Shown here piece after piece: positions 1 to 10,789 of a DNA stretch of 64,000 bases. The notes below the pieces were generated by a model. It saw nothing but the letters and a program-made list of their open reading frames with translations, did no database searches and had not been told where the DNA came from. Each line of letters starts with the position of its first letter. Position 1 is the stretch's first letter. This DNA is from Chenopodium formosanum (taxonomy: Eukaryota > Streptophyta > Magnoliopsida > Caryophyllales > Amaranthaceae): NCBI GenBank assembly GCA_024500155.1, contig CM044856.1, forward strand, positions 52,018,303 through 52,082,302, read 5' to 3'. Position numbers and translations under genes: made by a program.

Positions 1-1056
1 TCGACTAACCATTTATAAATTAGTCCGCCTATTGAAACTAAGCCTAAACATCAATTCTCATATCTCGAATCTCGAATCAATATTGCTAAACTCATACAAT
101 TAAATCTGGCCAAACCTAACTGCATAGCATTAAATCAATCAATAGGAAAATAATCCAGCATTGATAATCAACAATCACAAATTACCCCTTCATATTATTT
201 ATTAGATCCCCATAAACCCTAGATATAAAACTACTCACGCATAATTAAATCTAAACTAATCAAAAAATAAAATGAGACATGATGAAAGAATTAAAGAAAA
301 TAATTGAAATTAAAAGAGAAGAAATTGTTACCAAAAGTAATCTAGATTAAGGAATGGAATTAAGAACAAAGTTGAGAGAATTTAAGAGAGAGAAAATATT
401 CTAAGTAGAGAGAGAAAGTCTAAAAGAGAAGGTAATCCAAATTACGTACAAAAATCGTACTTAAACATCCCTAAAACAAATCCTAATTGAAAACTAAAAT
501 CTCGGCAATTAGATGCCTCCAAAAAAACACGCGCCAGATCGGGCGAAGGGCCGCCCGATCGGGCCCAACTTTTTCTTCAAGGTTCTTCTGGGCAGCTATG
601 CCTGATCGAGCTAATTCTCACTCGTTCGGGCGCGCCATCTTTATGGTGCTCTCTTCTGCGCGCCCGCCCGATCGGGCGCAAGCTTGCCCGATCGGGCCCG
701 GTCTCTTCCTCGAGGCTTGGTCTTTGATTGGGCTCGATTCTTCGGCCCAATACGGATTTCCTCTTTGGGTCTTGAATACTTGGTCCAAATGCCCCGGTAT
801 CACACACAGAGCCCTTAATCACCGGCTCTAACCGGTCCTAAGCTTCAAATATGGTCGTGTCCTCTTAATGCCCGTAGTTGCGTCGTGAAAAAACCCAGAA
901 AACGCTCCAAATGTGCAATTTCCTACAAAACTCAAGGAAAACTACAAAAACACTAGAAAACACCAATTAGTAATAAAAGTGGCTCTAAAGAGAAAAAAAC
1001 AATACTAATTATGACTAAGGGACGAGGGTAAAACACTATATAAATTGGACACATCA
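1..1056 (-). repeat. E1 3' LTR (truncated by window start)
   Basis: Base 1 aligns with 11166 of the E1 5' LTR, and the match continues to the shared terminus GGACACATCA at 1056. About 377 bp of the LTR are missing to the left. Open frames within it (for example 487-831) are repeated in both LTRs and are not genes. Confidence 0.93.
532..698. repeat. Palindrome array in E1 3' LTR
   Basis: Six exact or decayed copies of the 14-mer CGCCCGATCGGGCG start at 532, 552, 599, 619, 665 and 685, giving intervals 20, 47, 20, 46, 20. The same spacing recurs in the other LTR (11698-11864). Strand is not meaningful because the unit is its own reverse complement. Confidence 0.85.
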
Positions 1057-1070
1057 AACTCCCCCAAGCC
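1057..1070 (-). other. E1 polypurine tract
   Basis: On the minus strand this reads GGCTTGGGGGAGTT directly before the 3' LTR start TGATGTGTCC, as expected for the plus-strand primer of an LTR retrotransposon. The same tract in E2 (19484-19497) has one G replaced by C. Confidence 0.8.
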
Positions 1071-2720
1071 AAACCTTTGCTTGTCCCTAAACAAAAAGAT
1101 CATCAATAAACATATAAAACACGCTTCATTCCAAATAAACAAAATCAAGCACAAACGATTCAAAGCAAATCTAATGAACATGCTTCAATGTCAATCAATC
1201 TTATTCATCTAATCATTTTTCCTCCCCAACAATTGTCAAGTAGTGCAAACTACATGAGCATATAAAATTCAAGACTAGTGCTCACATACTCAACTCTCAT
1301 TTATGTGGCGAGTAAAAGATGTACTCGATCACTCTCCAACCAACCCCTTTATATGTGAACAATGCCCTCCCAACTCACACTCTCGTGTGTTTAAAAAGAT
1401 GTACGTTCAACCTACTAGTCTACTCGAAATATGTCAAATCATAACTTGCATTGATAAACAACACTTTCACATTTATACAACTCTTATGCACAAAGGTCGG
1501 AAGGTCTTTAAAGCTTGTAATGTAAGGCTAGGGTAAAGGGCAGGATAAATTTAGGAAAATGTGAGAGAAAAGCCATGCTTAAGGGAGCCATATCCTAATA
1601 AAACCGAAGGTCAAAAACAAGTAATGACCAAAACATCTCCATTCACAACTTAACTCTACAAGAATTCACCAAGCAATCCCATACATAACAACAATCCCAA
1701 CACTTACATTTTCACTTACAAAGTATGATAATAGGAAATAGAGTGAATTAAAACAAACTTTGAACTACTTATTTTTTTTCTTTTCTTTCTTTTTTTTCAA
1801 ACTTGAACTTTTTTTTTTTGAATATTTTTTTTTTTTTTTAGCAACCTTCACATAGAACATTTGAACATTTGAAACAATTTTTTTTCTTTGCTCTTTTTTT
1901 TTCTTTTTATCTCACATTGGAAAATTTCAACTTTGAAACACAAACCATCAATATCATCCAATCATAATATCAAAAGAACAATCACTCTTCTTTTATTCCC
2001 TCATTGTAACAAATAAAGTGCACATCACAACTCCCTCACCTCACCAACTAATAGCTCCCCCAAGCCAAGCTTGGGACTAGTAACCAATGGGGCTCATATA
2101 GGCTTGTAATGTGGCTAAATAATCAATAAAAACGGCGTAAGCAACAACATGGGTTGCAAGAAGGGAACAAATATATCTAATATTGCCTGAAGGCTACCTA
2201 AAAGAACAAATGCCTTCGTCCACCTCAATGTGCATAATATTGAACCATACAAACATTACTAATAGTTGCAAACCAATACTCAAATTTCCTGACATACCAG
2301 GAACTATCACACAATTCCTAACCAAATCAACTAGTCAAGCACTATATTCACAAATAGTTGGCAAAATTGACGCATGTTTAGGAATCAAAACAATTAAACT
2401 TCAAATCATGATTAACAAATTCACAAAACTCATTATCATATACCAAGAATCATAACAATATTTTCCAAGTATGAGACACAAGGAAGCATGATTTACAATT
2501 CATTGGAATGTATTTTTTTGAATTTTTTAATATTTTTCTAATTTTTTGTATTTTTTTCATAAAGGAAAGCAATAAAAACTACACTAGAAAGCAATAAAAT
2601 CTATGCTAGAAAGCGATAAATAGAGAAAAGAGAGAAAGAGTTACCATATGTACAAGATATCTCCCCCCAAGCCAAATCAAGCAATGCCCTCACTGTTGGG
2701 AGTGTAGCTAGGATAAGCTA
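1071..2720 (-). other. E1 3' noncoding region
   Basis: No gene is supported. The stretch is AT-rich with long T runs at about 1769-1910 and 2510-2560, and aligns in patches with E2 19498-21120. A copy of the purine-tract-like word CTCCCCCAAGCCAAGCTTGGG lies at about 2047 in E1 and again at about 20484 in E2. The plus-strand frames 1303-1536 and 2183-2455 are not conserved as proteins in E2. Confidence 0.6.
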
Positions 2721-4292
2721 CTACTCCTCGTCATCATCCTCATCCATCTTCTGGTAGCCTCCTCTATAGCTCGAGCCAAAACAACCCTGGCTCGTACCAA
2801 CACCACCATAGTCCGAACCACCTGCAAAGTAGTTAGGGTCTACATTTCCCCCCATCCCCCCAAAAGGAGCATCGGCCCCACAACCATGAACTAAAGAGTA
2901 TTCCACATAAGTTCCAAAGGCTTCGGGGGTTGAATACTTACCTTGGGGGTATTGGAACCAATCGGGAACTAATGCCTCGGGGGGAATAGCCCCTCGGCGT
3001 GCATAATCGTCATACATAGGGTATAAACCCCTCCCGAGGTTCCTCTCAACATGGCCTACCCTCCTATATAGTGTGCCTAACCTAGAGTCTAGGTTTTTCA
3101 CCATGACCTCCATTCTCCCTTGCCCTCTCTCAATACGGTATAGTTGGCTCCTAAAAGCCGAAAAGGCATAAGGGGCATGGGGGTCGATGTTATAATCGAC
3201 GGAGGAGGTGGGTATTCCATATATGTAGGGTTGGGGTGGTGGATAGTATTGGGGTGAATGGTGGGGTTGTGGTGAATGGTGAGGCTATTGAACCTCGCCT
3301 TGACCATCTAACTCAAAAGTATAGGAAGGCTTCCCCTTTTCTAATTTGGTTAAGGCAGGGTTGGGTAGCTTAAAGGCTTGATCTCTTCTACCCTACTCCC
3401 GGTAGACTATCCACCAATTCTCCCCTCCCATAGGTTGCACCCATTTAATGCCCCCTAAGTATGCTAGGTCCATGAGGGTAGAACCCTCCACTTTCCTTAG
3501 CCTGGTCGAGTTCCATCCTAGGTGTTTCACTACTATATGGGTCACCAACTCCCCAAAATAGATAAACTCCCTAAACATACCCCCCTCGGCCGCATTGGCT
3601 GCCCTTTGAAAATGTTGGGCTATCCTATGTAGTATGTTCAATTTTTCAACATTAGGTATCATATAGGAAGCCAACAATTCTAGTTCATCCCTCCTAACGT
3701 TTGCTGGTTCATGCCTCCCAAAGATTATGAGGCCAGCAAACCTTTGCTAAAACTTTGGGACGGGATCTTAAATCCACGTCCCTTTGGCATGTTGGAGGTT
3801 AAGTAAACCCTCCCCGGTGAGTCTTTTATAGACCACGACAATGTGGTCTTGGGAGGGTTCAATATGTTTATCCAATTTAAGCTCAAACAATTTACCAAAT
3901 TCTTTTAATGTTAAACGCACATCATTGTTTAGCAATCAAAATTGGACATGAGTGATTAAAGCATTAGTTTGAATAACATTGAAGCTAGAATCAAATTCTA
4001 ATGTCAAATAATCATAGGTATCATAATGCATTTGGAAAAATCAACTCATTCCTATACCTTTAAACAATTTCTCTACCGGTTTATCAATTCCTAGCCTAGA
4101 CAAAGTAGGATGATGTACAAATCGAGTAGTAATTACCTGTCTCTAGATGAGGTTAAGAATCCTAGCTCGTTGTTCGGTTGAGGTTATGACAACTTCCTCT
4201 CATCTTGGTATTTAAAGCTCCGGGCAGACCATAAGTTGTTGTTGTTGCCTCGAACCTTCACCTCTTTGTTGTCTTGATCTATTTGAAGCCAT
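2721..4292 (-). pseudogene. E1 env-position ORF (Athila ORF / putative plant transposon protein), broken
   Basis: This is the decayed counterpart of the E2 ORF at 21121-22640. The start is the ATG at 4292 (MASNRSRQQRGEG), matching MASKRARS of E2. Conserved pieces are at 3677-3393, 3307-3098 and 3113-2721, ending in an acidic tail (MDEDDDEE) like that of E2 (MDEDDED). The C-terminal part is rich in Gly, Tyr and Phe (FGGMGG, FAGGSDYGG). It lies after integrase, where Athila elements carry an extra ORF once compared with retroviral env. I see no signal peptide or membrane segment, so a true envelope role is not supported. Stops and shifts interrupt it. The palindrome array and a TATA-like site lie directly upstream. 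Confidence 0.75.
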
Positions 4293-4557
4293 ATTGTGTG
4301 TAAAAGGAAGGATTTGAAGCTTTCTCTCTCTAAGGGTTTTGAGAAATCTTGAGAGAAAGTGGTAGAAATTTAGTGGAGAATGTAGAGGAAGGTGTAAGGA
4401 TGAAGAACATGTGAAAATTTTTGAGTTTTGATGGATGAATTTGAGGAGATCTTGAAAGGAAAGTGAGTTTGAAGGTTTGAAAATGGAGGTTTTAGAGAGA
4501 GAAAGTGTGAATGAAGAAGAAGAAGTAAGAAGGAAAAAGAAAAGAAAGGAGGAGAAA

Positions 4558-4921
4558 GGAATATAAGCACGACCATCAAATAGGTGCGCCCGATCGGGCG
4601 AGCCTTGCCCGATCGGGCGAAGGTGTGTTCTTCTGATGTGTGAAGTGCGCGCCTGATCGGGCGCAAACTCGAACATGAATTTTGCCATTTTTCTTGCCCG
4701 ATCGGGCGAGCTTCGCCCGATACTTCCTTTTGTTTCACTCGATTTCTCCAAATATCCGCCCGATCGGGCGAATTTCCCTTGATTTTTTTTCCTTCCTTGC
4801 GCGCCCGATCTGAAGAGTCTTGCCCGTTGGACGAATTAAATCTCCGATAAAATCAAAATTGCGCGCCCGATCGGGCACTTTTGCTAGATTTTTTACCCTT
4901 AGGTGCGCGCCCGATCGGGCC
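4558..4921 (-). promoter_or_regulatory. Putative internal promoter of E1 env-position ORF with palindrome array
   Basis: On the minus strand a TATA-like CTTATATTCC (about 4558-4570) precedes the ATG at 4292. Upstream are ten copies or half-copies of CGCCCGATCGGGCG starting at 4587, 4606, 4650, 4695, 4714, 4757, 4802, 4821, 4864 and 4908. Intervals are 19, 44, 45, 19, 43, 45, 19, 43, 44. Sequence between copies is not conserved. Promoter function is inferred from position and from the same arrangement in E2 and in the LTRs. Confidence 0.6.
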
Positions 4922-5161
4922 CATTACCGAATTGGATGGTTCTTTTTCTTCAAACTTTTTCTCTTTAAAACTCCTTACTTTATGATCTAATACCTGTACA
5001 AAAACACTTATGAAAGGTAAGATTGCACTCTCCTCACCTCTCTAAAAAAAATTAAAATAAAATAAAGGAAAAAACTAGTCTAGAAAGCAAGAAAAACCGA
5101 TTGTCTCCCACAAAGCGCTGGTTTATCTAGGTCCCGCACGACCCTCTTACCACATTGAAGC
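4922..5161 (-). other. E1 spacer between pol and env-position promoter
   Basis: No gene. It contains the block AAAGCGCTGGTTTATCTAGG (near 5114), shared exactly with E2 near 23388. In E2 this block directly follows the protease-linker region, which places the E2 pol deletion just upstream of it. Confidence 0.6.
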
Positions 5162-6311
5162 TTAAAATGATCCAGAACCGCTTAGGTGAAGTAGTTTAAC
5201 TACACCAATCGTAGCCCCCTCATGATATAGCTTGAGTCTTTGGCCATCAACCTTTAAATCGTTACCATCTTCATCGAATACCTCCACAGAACCAAATTTG
5301 TTAGCCCTTTTAACAGTAAAAGGACCCGAACACCTTGACTACAACTTTCCTGGGAATAGTTTAAGTATAGAGTTGAACAACAATACTCAGCTTCTTTAAA
5401 TTCTCTTGGAAGGATCATCTTGTCATGTCATCTCTTTGTCTTCTCCTTCTAGACACGAGCACTATCATAGGTCGTTAACCTAAATTCATCCAGTTGGTTA
5501 AGATAAGGTAACCTCTTTTCTCCCGCTAATTTGGCATCAGAATTGAGCTCCTTAATAGCCCAATATGCCTTGTATTCTAATTACACTAGAAGATGACATG
5601 CTTTACCGTACACGAGTCTATATGGAGTGGTACCTATTGGGGTCTTAAACGCAGTTCTGTATGCCCAAAGGGTGTCATTCAACTTATTTCTCCAATCTTT
5701 CCTTGATTTTGCCACCACCTTCTCTAGAATGGCCTTGATCTCACGATTGGAAACTTCAACTTGGCCACTAGTTTGGGGATGGTAGGCTAAACCTGTCCTA
5801 TGGTAGACACCATACTTTTAAAGGAGGGTGTCTAACTTCCGCTCATGAAAGTAAGATTCTCCGTCACTGATTATAGCTCTAGGCAGTCCAAATTTTGGAA
5901 AGATAGTCTTCTTGAAAAGTCTGTGGACCACCTTGGCATCATTAGTAGGAGTAGCAATTGCCTCAACCCACTTGGATACATAATCAATGGCGAAAAGAAT
6001 ATAGCGGTTCCCGTTTGAAGAAGGGAACGGTCCCATGTAATCAACACCCCAAACATAAAAAATTTCAACTTCCAAGATTCCAGTTTGAGGCATCTCTTGC
6101 CGCCGCGAGATGTTGCCAGTCCTTTGGCAAGAGTCGCAAGCCTGCACAAAAATGTTAGCATCCTTAAACATAGTAGTCCAATAGAAACCTGACTCATTAA
6201 TCTTGGCCACCATTTTGGTGGGGCCATGATGTCCTCCATATGGTAAGGTGTGGCAACTAGTAAGCACACCGTGAACTTCCCATTCAGAAACACACTTGCG
6301 AAATAATCCAT
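5162..6311 (-). pseudogene. E1 integrase
   Basis: C-terminal pol domain that inserts element cDNA into the genome. The ORF at 6267-5818 shows a zinc-binding half (HHGPTKMVAKI and CDSCQ), the first catalytic Asp in GVDYMGPF and the second in ISDGESYF. After an in-frame stop near 5818 the same frame continues with the catalytic Glu region (HPQTSGQVEVSNRE) and reaches the pol stop codon at 5162-5164. Overlapping frames at 6311 show a shift near the N-terminus. It follows RNase H directly, as in all Ty3/gypsy elements. Non-functional as it stands because of the stop and shift. Confidence 0.88.
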
Positions 6312-6327
6312 CTACACACTCATGAAA

Positions 6328-7201
6328 CTAAAAATGATCATCCAAAAAATAATGTTTAACATCAAAAATGAATTTCTTTTTCTGTTGGTAGGACAAGTCA
6401 GGAGGTAGAGTACCACCCACTAAATAATTGGCAAAGTCAGCATACCATGGGTGTTGCTCTACAACTGCATACAGGCTGTCATTAGGGAAAGAATCATTTA
6501 TAGGAAGAGAATCCTTACCCTCATCATACCTGATACGTGACAACTGGTCTGCCACTACGTTCTCTGCTCCCTTTTTTATCTTTTATCTCAATATTGAAAT
6601 TTTGGAGCCAAAGAACCCAACGGAGTAGCCTAGGCTTTGATTCCACCTTAGCTATCAAGTACTTCAAAGCTGCATGTTCAGTAAAAACAATGACTTTAGA
6701 ACCAACAAGATATGATCTAAATTTTTCTAAAGCATATACGACAGCAAGAAACTCCTTCTCCGTCGTGGCATAGTTGACTTGGGCTTCATCCAAAGTTTTG
6801 CTTGCATAATAAATAGAATTCAAGACTTTGTTCTTTCTCTGTCCGAGCACGACTCCTAGTGCAAAGTCACTTGCATCACACATAATCTTGAATGGTAGAT
6901 TCCAATCGAGAGCACATATGATGGGTGTTGATATCAAAGCCTTCTTAATCCTGTTAAAAGCCTCAACACACTCGTCAGTAAAGATAAAAGGGGCATCCAT
7001 GAGTAAAAGATGAGTTAGTGGTTTAGCAATTTTAGAAAAATCTTTGATAAAGCGACAATAAAACCCCGCATGACCCAAGAAACGTTTAACTCCCTTAACA
7101 TTAACTTGGGGAGGTAATTGCTCAATCACAGAAATCTTAGCTTTATCTACTTGTATGCCCTTGTCAGATACAATGTGACCTAGATCTACTCCCTCTATCA
7201 C
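6328..7201 (-). pseudogene. E1 RT thumb and RNase H, linker to integrase
   Basis: The ORF 7201-6524 begins in the RT connection (GVKRFLGHAGFYCRFIKDFS) and runs through RNase H, which removes the RNA strand during reverse transcription. Visible RNase H motifs are CDASDFALG (first Asp) and TEKEFLAVVYALEKFR (Glu). The third acidic position reads VFTEHAAL where the family usually has Asp, so catalysis may be weakened. A shift near 6540 leads into the 6555-6328 frame (MADQLSR), the usual RNase H to integrase linker. A stop at about 7202-7240 separates it from the RT fingers and palm. Confidence 0.88.
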
Positions 7202-7240
7202 TATAAAGTGACATTTCTCCTAGTTTAGTACCAAATTTCA

Positions 7241-7993
7241 TTATTCACATCTTTTCAAAATTTTAGCGAGATTTATTAAACATGAATCAAATGAAGAACC
7301 ATACACGCTAAAATCATCCATAAAGACTTCCATAATAGACTCTATGAAATCAGAAAAAATGCTCATCATGCAACGTTGAAAGGTAGAGGGGGCATTACAT
7401 AAACCAAAAGGCATCCAACGATATTCAAAAGTAGAATAAGGGCATGTAAAGGTAGTCTTTTCCTGATCATCAGGGTGAATTGGAATTTCGAAAAATCCCG
7501 AATACCCATCCAAATAGCAAAAGAACTTATGGTTAGCTAACCTCCCAAGCATTTGATCTATAAAGGGGAGGGGGAAGTGGTCCTTTTTAGTGGCGATGTT
7601 TAGTCTACGATAATCAATACACATACGCCACCATGTAACAATTCTAGTGGGGATTAGTTCATTTTTCTCATTAATAATCACAGTCATCCCACCTTTTTTA
7701 GGCACTACCTGCACAGGACTTATCCACTTGGAGTCAGAAATAGGATAGATAATACCTGCATCAAGTAATTTCATAACCTCTTTCTTGACCACCTCCTGCA
7801 TATTAGGATTCAATCTTCTCTGGGGTTGAATGCAGGGCTTATAGTTATCCTCTAAATGTATCTTGTGCATACAAAAATCATGGCTAATACCCTTGAGATC
7901 ATCAATACTATACCCAATTGCTTTCTTATGGGTTTGAAGAACCCCTAGGAGTTGGGAAGTTTGTAGGTCATCAAGTGCAGTACTGATGATCAC
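7241..7993 (-). pseudogene. E1 reverse transcriptase (fingers and palm)
   Basis: Makes cDNA from element RNA. The 250-residue frame has the Ty3/gypsy series: VVPKKGG, CIDYRRLN, YLDGYSGF (first catalytic Asp, near residue 160), RWMPFGLCNAPSTFQRCM and FMDDFSVYG (catalytic Asp pair, near residue 224). The catalytic residues are all present. The frame ends in a stop before the thumb, so the polyprotein is broken. The 7994-8399 stretch on its N-terminal side is the protease-RT linker, with several stops and no separate gene. Confidence 0.9.
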
Positions 7994-8399
7994 GTGGTAT
8001 AGTTCCTGCTCATCTAGAAAAATATATTTTTAGTGAGAAGGGAGAGGTTTTAGTTCAGGTTTCTTGACCTCTCCAGGTTTTGATTCTTGAACTAAATTTA
8101 CTACCTTCATTATCTGTTTGGGTTCTAACCCTTTTAGGGAAAGAGCTCTTCAATATCATGTATTTCATTACCCTAGACGCTTGCATTATCTGCAGATAAA
8201 TTCCCACAAAGAATTTCCTCTAGGAGATCCCTTGAAAGAACCTGTGACAAGCTTTCATCACAAATATCATCCATTATTTCAATTACATCAATAAGACAAC
8301 AATTTTCCTCTAACATAGGTCCTTTCAAAACTTTCCCTAAGTTAAAAGTAACATTATCATCACCAACAGAAAGGGTTAGTTTACCATTTTTATATCAAT

Positions 8400-8715
8400 A
8401 ATGGTTCCTGCAGTATGGAGGAAAGGCCTACCTAATATAATGGGAATTTGTGTATCCTCAGCCATGTCTAAAACTACAAAATCAACAGGGATAAAAAATT
8501 AACCAACTCTAACAGGGACATCCTCTAAAATACCTAGAGGGTATTTTACAGAACGATTTGCCATTTGCAAAGTTATATTAGTAACTTTTAAATCACCCAT
8601 ATCAAGTTTAGCAATGACAGACGATGGCATAACACTAACACTAGCACCCAAATCACACAAAGCTTTATCAATAAAAACATTCCTATATGACAAGGGATTA
8701 AAAAACTACCAGGAT
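8400..8715 (-). pseudogene. E1 aspartic protease
   Basis: Processes the gag-pol polyprotein. The frame 8693-8499 contains ALCDLGASVSVMP, the active-site loop, with Leu where retroviral proteases have Thr; the same DLGAS is present in E2. The flap-side sequence (ANRSVKYPLGILEDVPVRVG) follows. The frame is then broken and the conserved GRPFLNTAG-type segment is only readable in another frame near 8400-8450. It lies between gag and RT. Confidence 0.8.
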
Positions 8716-8761
8716 CCTTTAATTTAGGAGGGGATTTATTTTGCAATAAAGCACTACATTC

Positions 8762-10651
8762 CTATGTAAAAACTACAGTTTCTACCTCATTAAAGGCCAT
8801 TTTCCTAGTCCGAATGTCTTTCATAAATTTAGCATATGTAGGAACCTGAGAGATTAAATTAGTGAAAGGAAATGTCACTTGCAAGTTTTTCACAACCTCC
8901 AAGAACTTACCGAATTGTTCATCAAACTTACTCTTCAATTGTCTATTAGGGAACGGTAGTTTGATAACTAGGTTTTGCACATCTCCTCCATTATCCTGAG
9001 ATTTACACTGCAAAGAAACATTAGAAAGGTTAGGATCTGTTTATAGCCCTATAGGGTTAGCAGGATTAGCGTTTGGTATAGAGGAATCTGGATCAGGAAC
9101 TGGTCCATCTTCCATTTGCATAGGAGGTTCATCATAATGTGAACCACTCCTTAGAGTGATTGCATTGACATGATCTGTGGGATAGATTAGTTGTGATGGT
9201 AGAGCTCCCTGCTAACGGGTTCTTAGGGTAGATGAAAGTTGTGCAATTTGATTATCCATGATTCTATTATGGGCTAAAATTGAATCAATTTGCGCATCCC
9301 TACTCTTCATATGCTTTTGCATGTTAGTAAGCATTGCTCAAATTTCTGTCATAGCAGAGTCAAAAGATGATGAGGGTTGTGCTTGGTTTTTCTTGCCAGA
9401 ATTTGGATGGTAATATTTTTGATGTGGTGGAGGTTGCAGTTGTGGTTGTTGTGAGGGTGGAGGGTTTTGTACATTGGTACTCCGGTACAAAAGATATGGA
9501 TGGTTCCGGTAATCAGGATTATAAGAGTTGTAATATGGGTTATTTTGCCTATAGGTTTGGAAGACATTAACTTGTTCCATAGAACTCTTACAATCTTGCT
9601 CCTAATGCCCTACAATTCCACAATTTTCACAAAAAGCTTCATTGTTAGCAACAGCAGAAACATTAGCTACAGAGTTAGGAGTAGTAGTAAGATTATCTAA
9701 TTTCTGACAAATAGATGTTTATTGAGCTTGCAAAAAGGATACGGAATCAACATTATGTTTTCCTTTATTTGCAAACCCTCTCGGATTCCCGTATTGGGAA
9801 TTGTTTATTGCAATATCCTCGATAACATGTCCGGCATCGTCCACATTAAAATTAATGAATCTCCAACTAGCTACAGAATCTAGAACTGATTTAGATGAAT
9901 TTTCAAGTCCATTGTAGAAAGCTTGGATCAATTGCCATTGTGCCAGATTGTGGTGCGGGCATTCTCTCTGTAGATCCTTGAACCTCTCTCAAGCTTCATA
10001 TAAAGTTTCATCGGCTTCTTGAGCGAAGTTCTAAATAGCACTCCTTAGTACAGTTGTTCTCTCTGCAGGGTAATATTTATTATAGAAATTCAAGGCAAGA
10101 GTTTCCCAGTCACTAATACCAATTGCAGTTCTATTCAAACAATTAAACCATAATTTAGCATTGCCACATAATGAAAAGGGAAAAAGAATCTCCTTGATTT
10201 GGTCCTGCGTGACCCCGGCTTGTCTAATGGTGTTACAATATTGGTAGAAATCTACAATGTGAAGATTAGGATCTTCACCCTTAGCTTCACTAAATTGATT
10301 CCTCTCTGTCATAGTGATAAATTGGGGCATGATTTCAAATTGTACTACATCTAGGACCGGAGTGGGAGTAAGGTGCGGAAAATCTGTGAGCTTTGGCTGC
10401 GAGTAGTCACTGAGCTTCTTTTGTGCCGTCATATCTGATTCTGAATCTGAAGGAATTTCTAAGTCGCTAGAATCAGTTGATTTTGAATCTGAAGGAATTT
10501 CTAAATTGCTAGAATCAGTTGGAGGGTCTCTTCGATTATTGTTTTCCTCAGAACCCGCCAGGATTTGTCTATAAAGATTCCTTTTCCTATGGAACGAGCG
10601 CTCGATCTCAGGATCGAATGGCATGTAACTTGATCTAGAACACCTGGGCAT
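8762..10651 (-). pseudogene. E1 gag (capsid and zinc knuckle)
   Basis: Structural protein that packages element RNA. The likely start is MPRCSRSS at 10651, matching E2; the upstream ATG at 10690 is not shared. Capsid-type sequence follows (KEILFPFSLCGNAKLWFN and NFYNKYYPAERT). A stop sits at about 10028. The next segment contains a TGA at 9989-9991 where Trp is expected (YEA-stop-ERFKDLQREC), also present in E2. A CCHC zinc knuckle, CENCGIVGHQEQDC, is near 9600. Gln/Pro-rich and TLRSGS segments continue toward protease, with further stops. Confidence 0.87.
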
Positions 10652-10766
10652 AAACAAGGAACTAAAAGATAAATATGAGAATTGCCTCAAAGAACTAACA
10701 TTCTCTGAGACAAGAGGGGATAATCTAGACTACAAAAATTAATCTAAAAATAAAAATAAAACCGTT

Positions 10767-10784
10767 TCCCCGGCAACGGCGCCA
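10767..10784 (-). other. E1 primer-binding site, tRNA-Asp type
   Basis: The minus strand reads TGGCGCCGTTGCCGGGGA, the complement of the 3' end of plant tRNA-Asp (CCCCGGCAACGGCGCCA), five bases inside the 5' LTR. This primes minus-strand cDNA synthesis. It is not a tRNA gene. Confidence 0.93.
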
Positions 10785-10789
10785 AAATT

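Noticed and set aside
487..831. Open frame of 114 codons, repeated at 11653-11997
   Set aside because: It lies in both LTRs of E1 and runs through the palindrome array; conservation is that of the LTR, not of a protein.
2721..4292. True retroviral envelope in E1/E2
   Set aside because: The protein shows no signal peptide, cleavage site or transmembrane segment in its conserved frame; only its position resembles env.
4212..4751. 179-codon minus-strand frame rich in RPIGQ/PDRA words
   Set aside because: The words are translations of the GCCCGATCGGGC palindrome; the frame covers the promoter region and only the last part overlaps the true ORF start at 4292.
10767..10784. tRNA-Asp gene fragment
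   Set aside because: Only the 3' terminal 18 bases match and they sit five bases from an LTR, so it is a primer-binding site.
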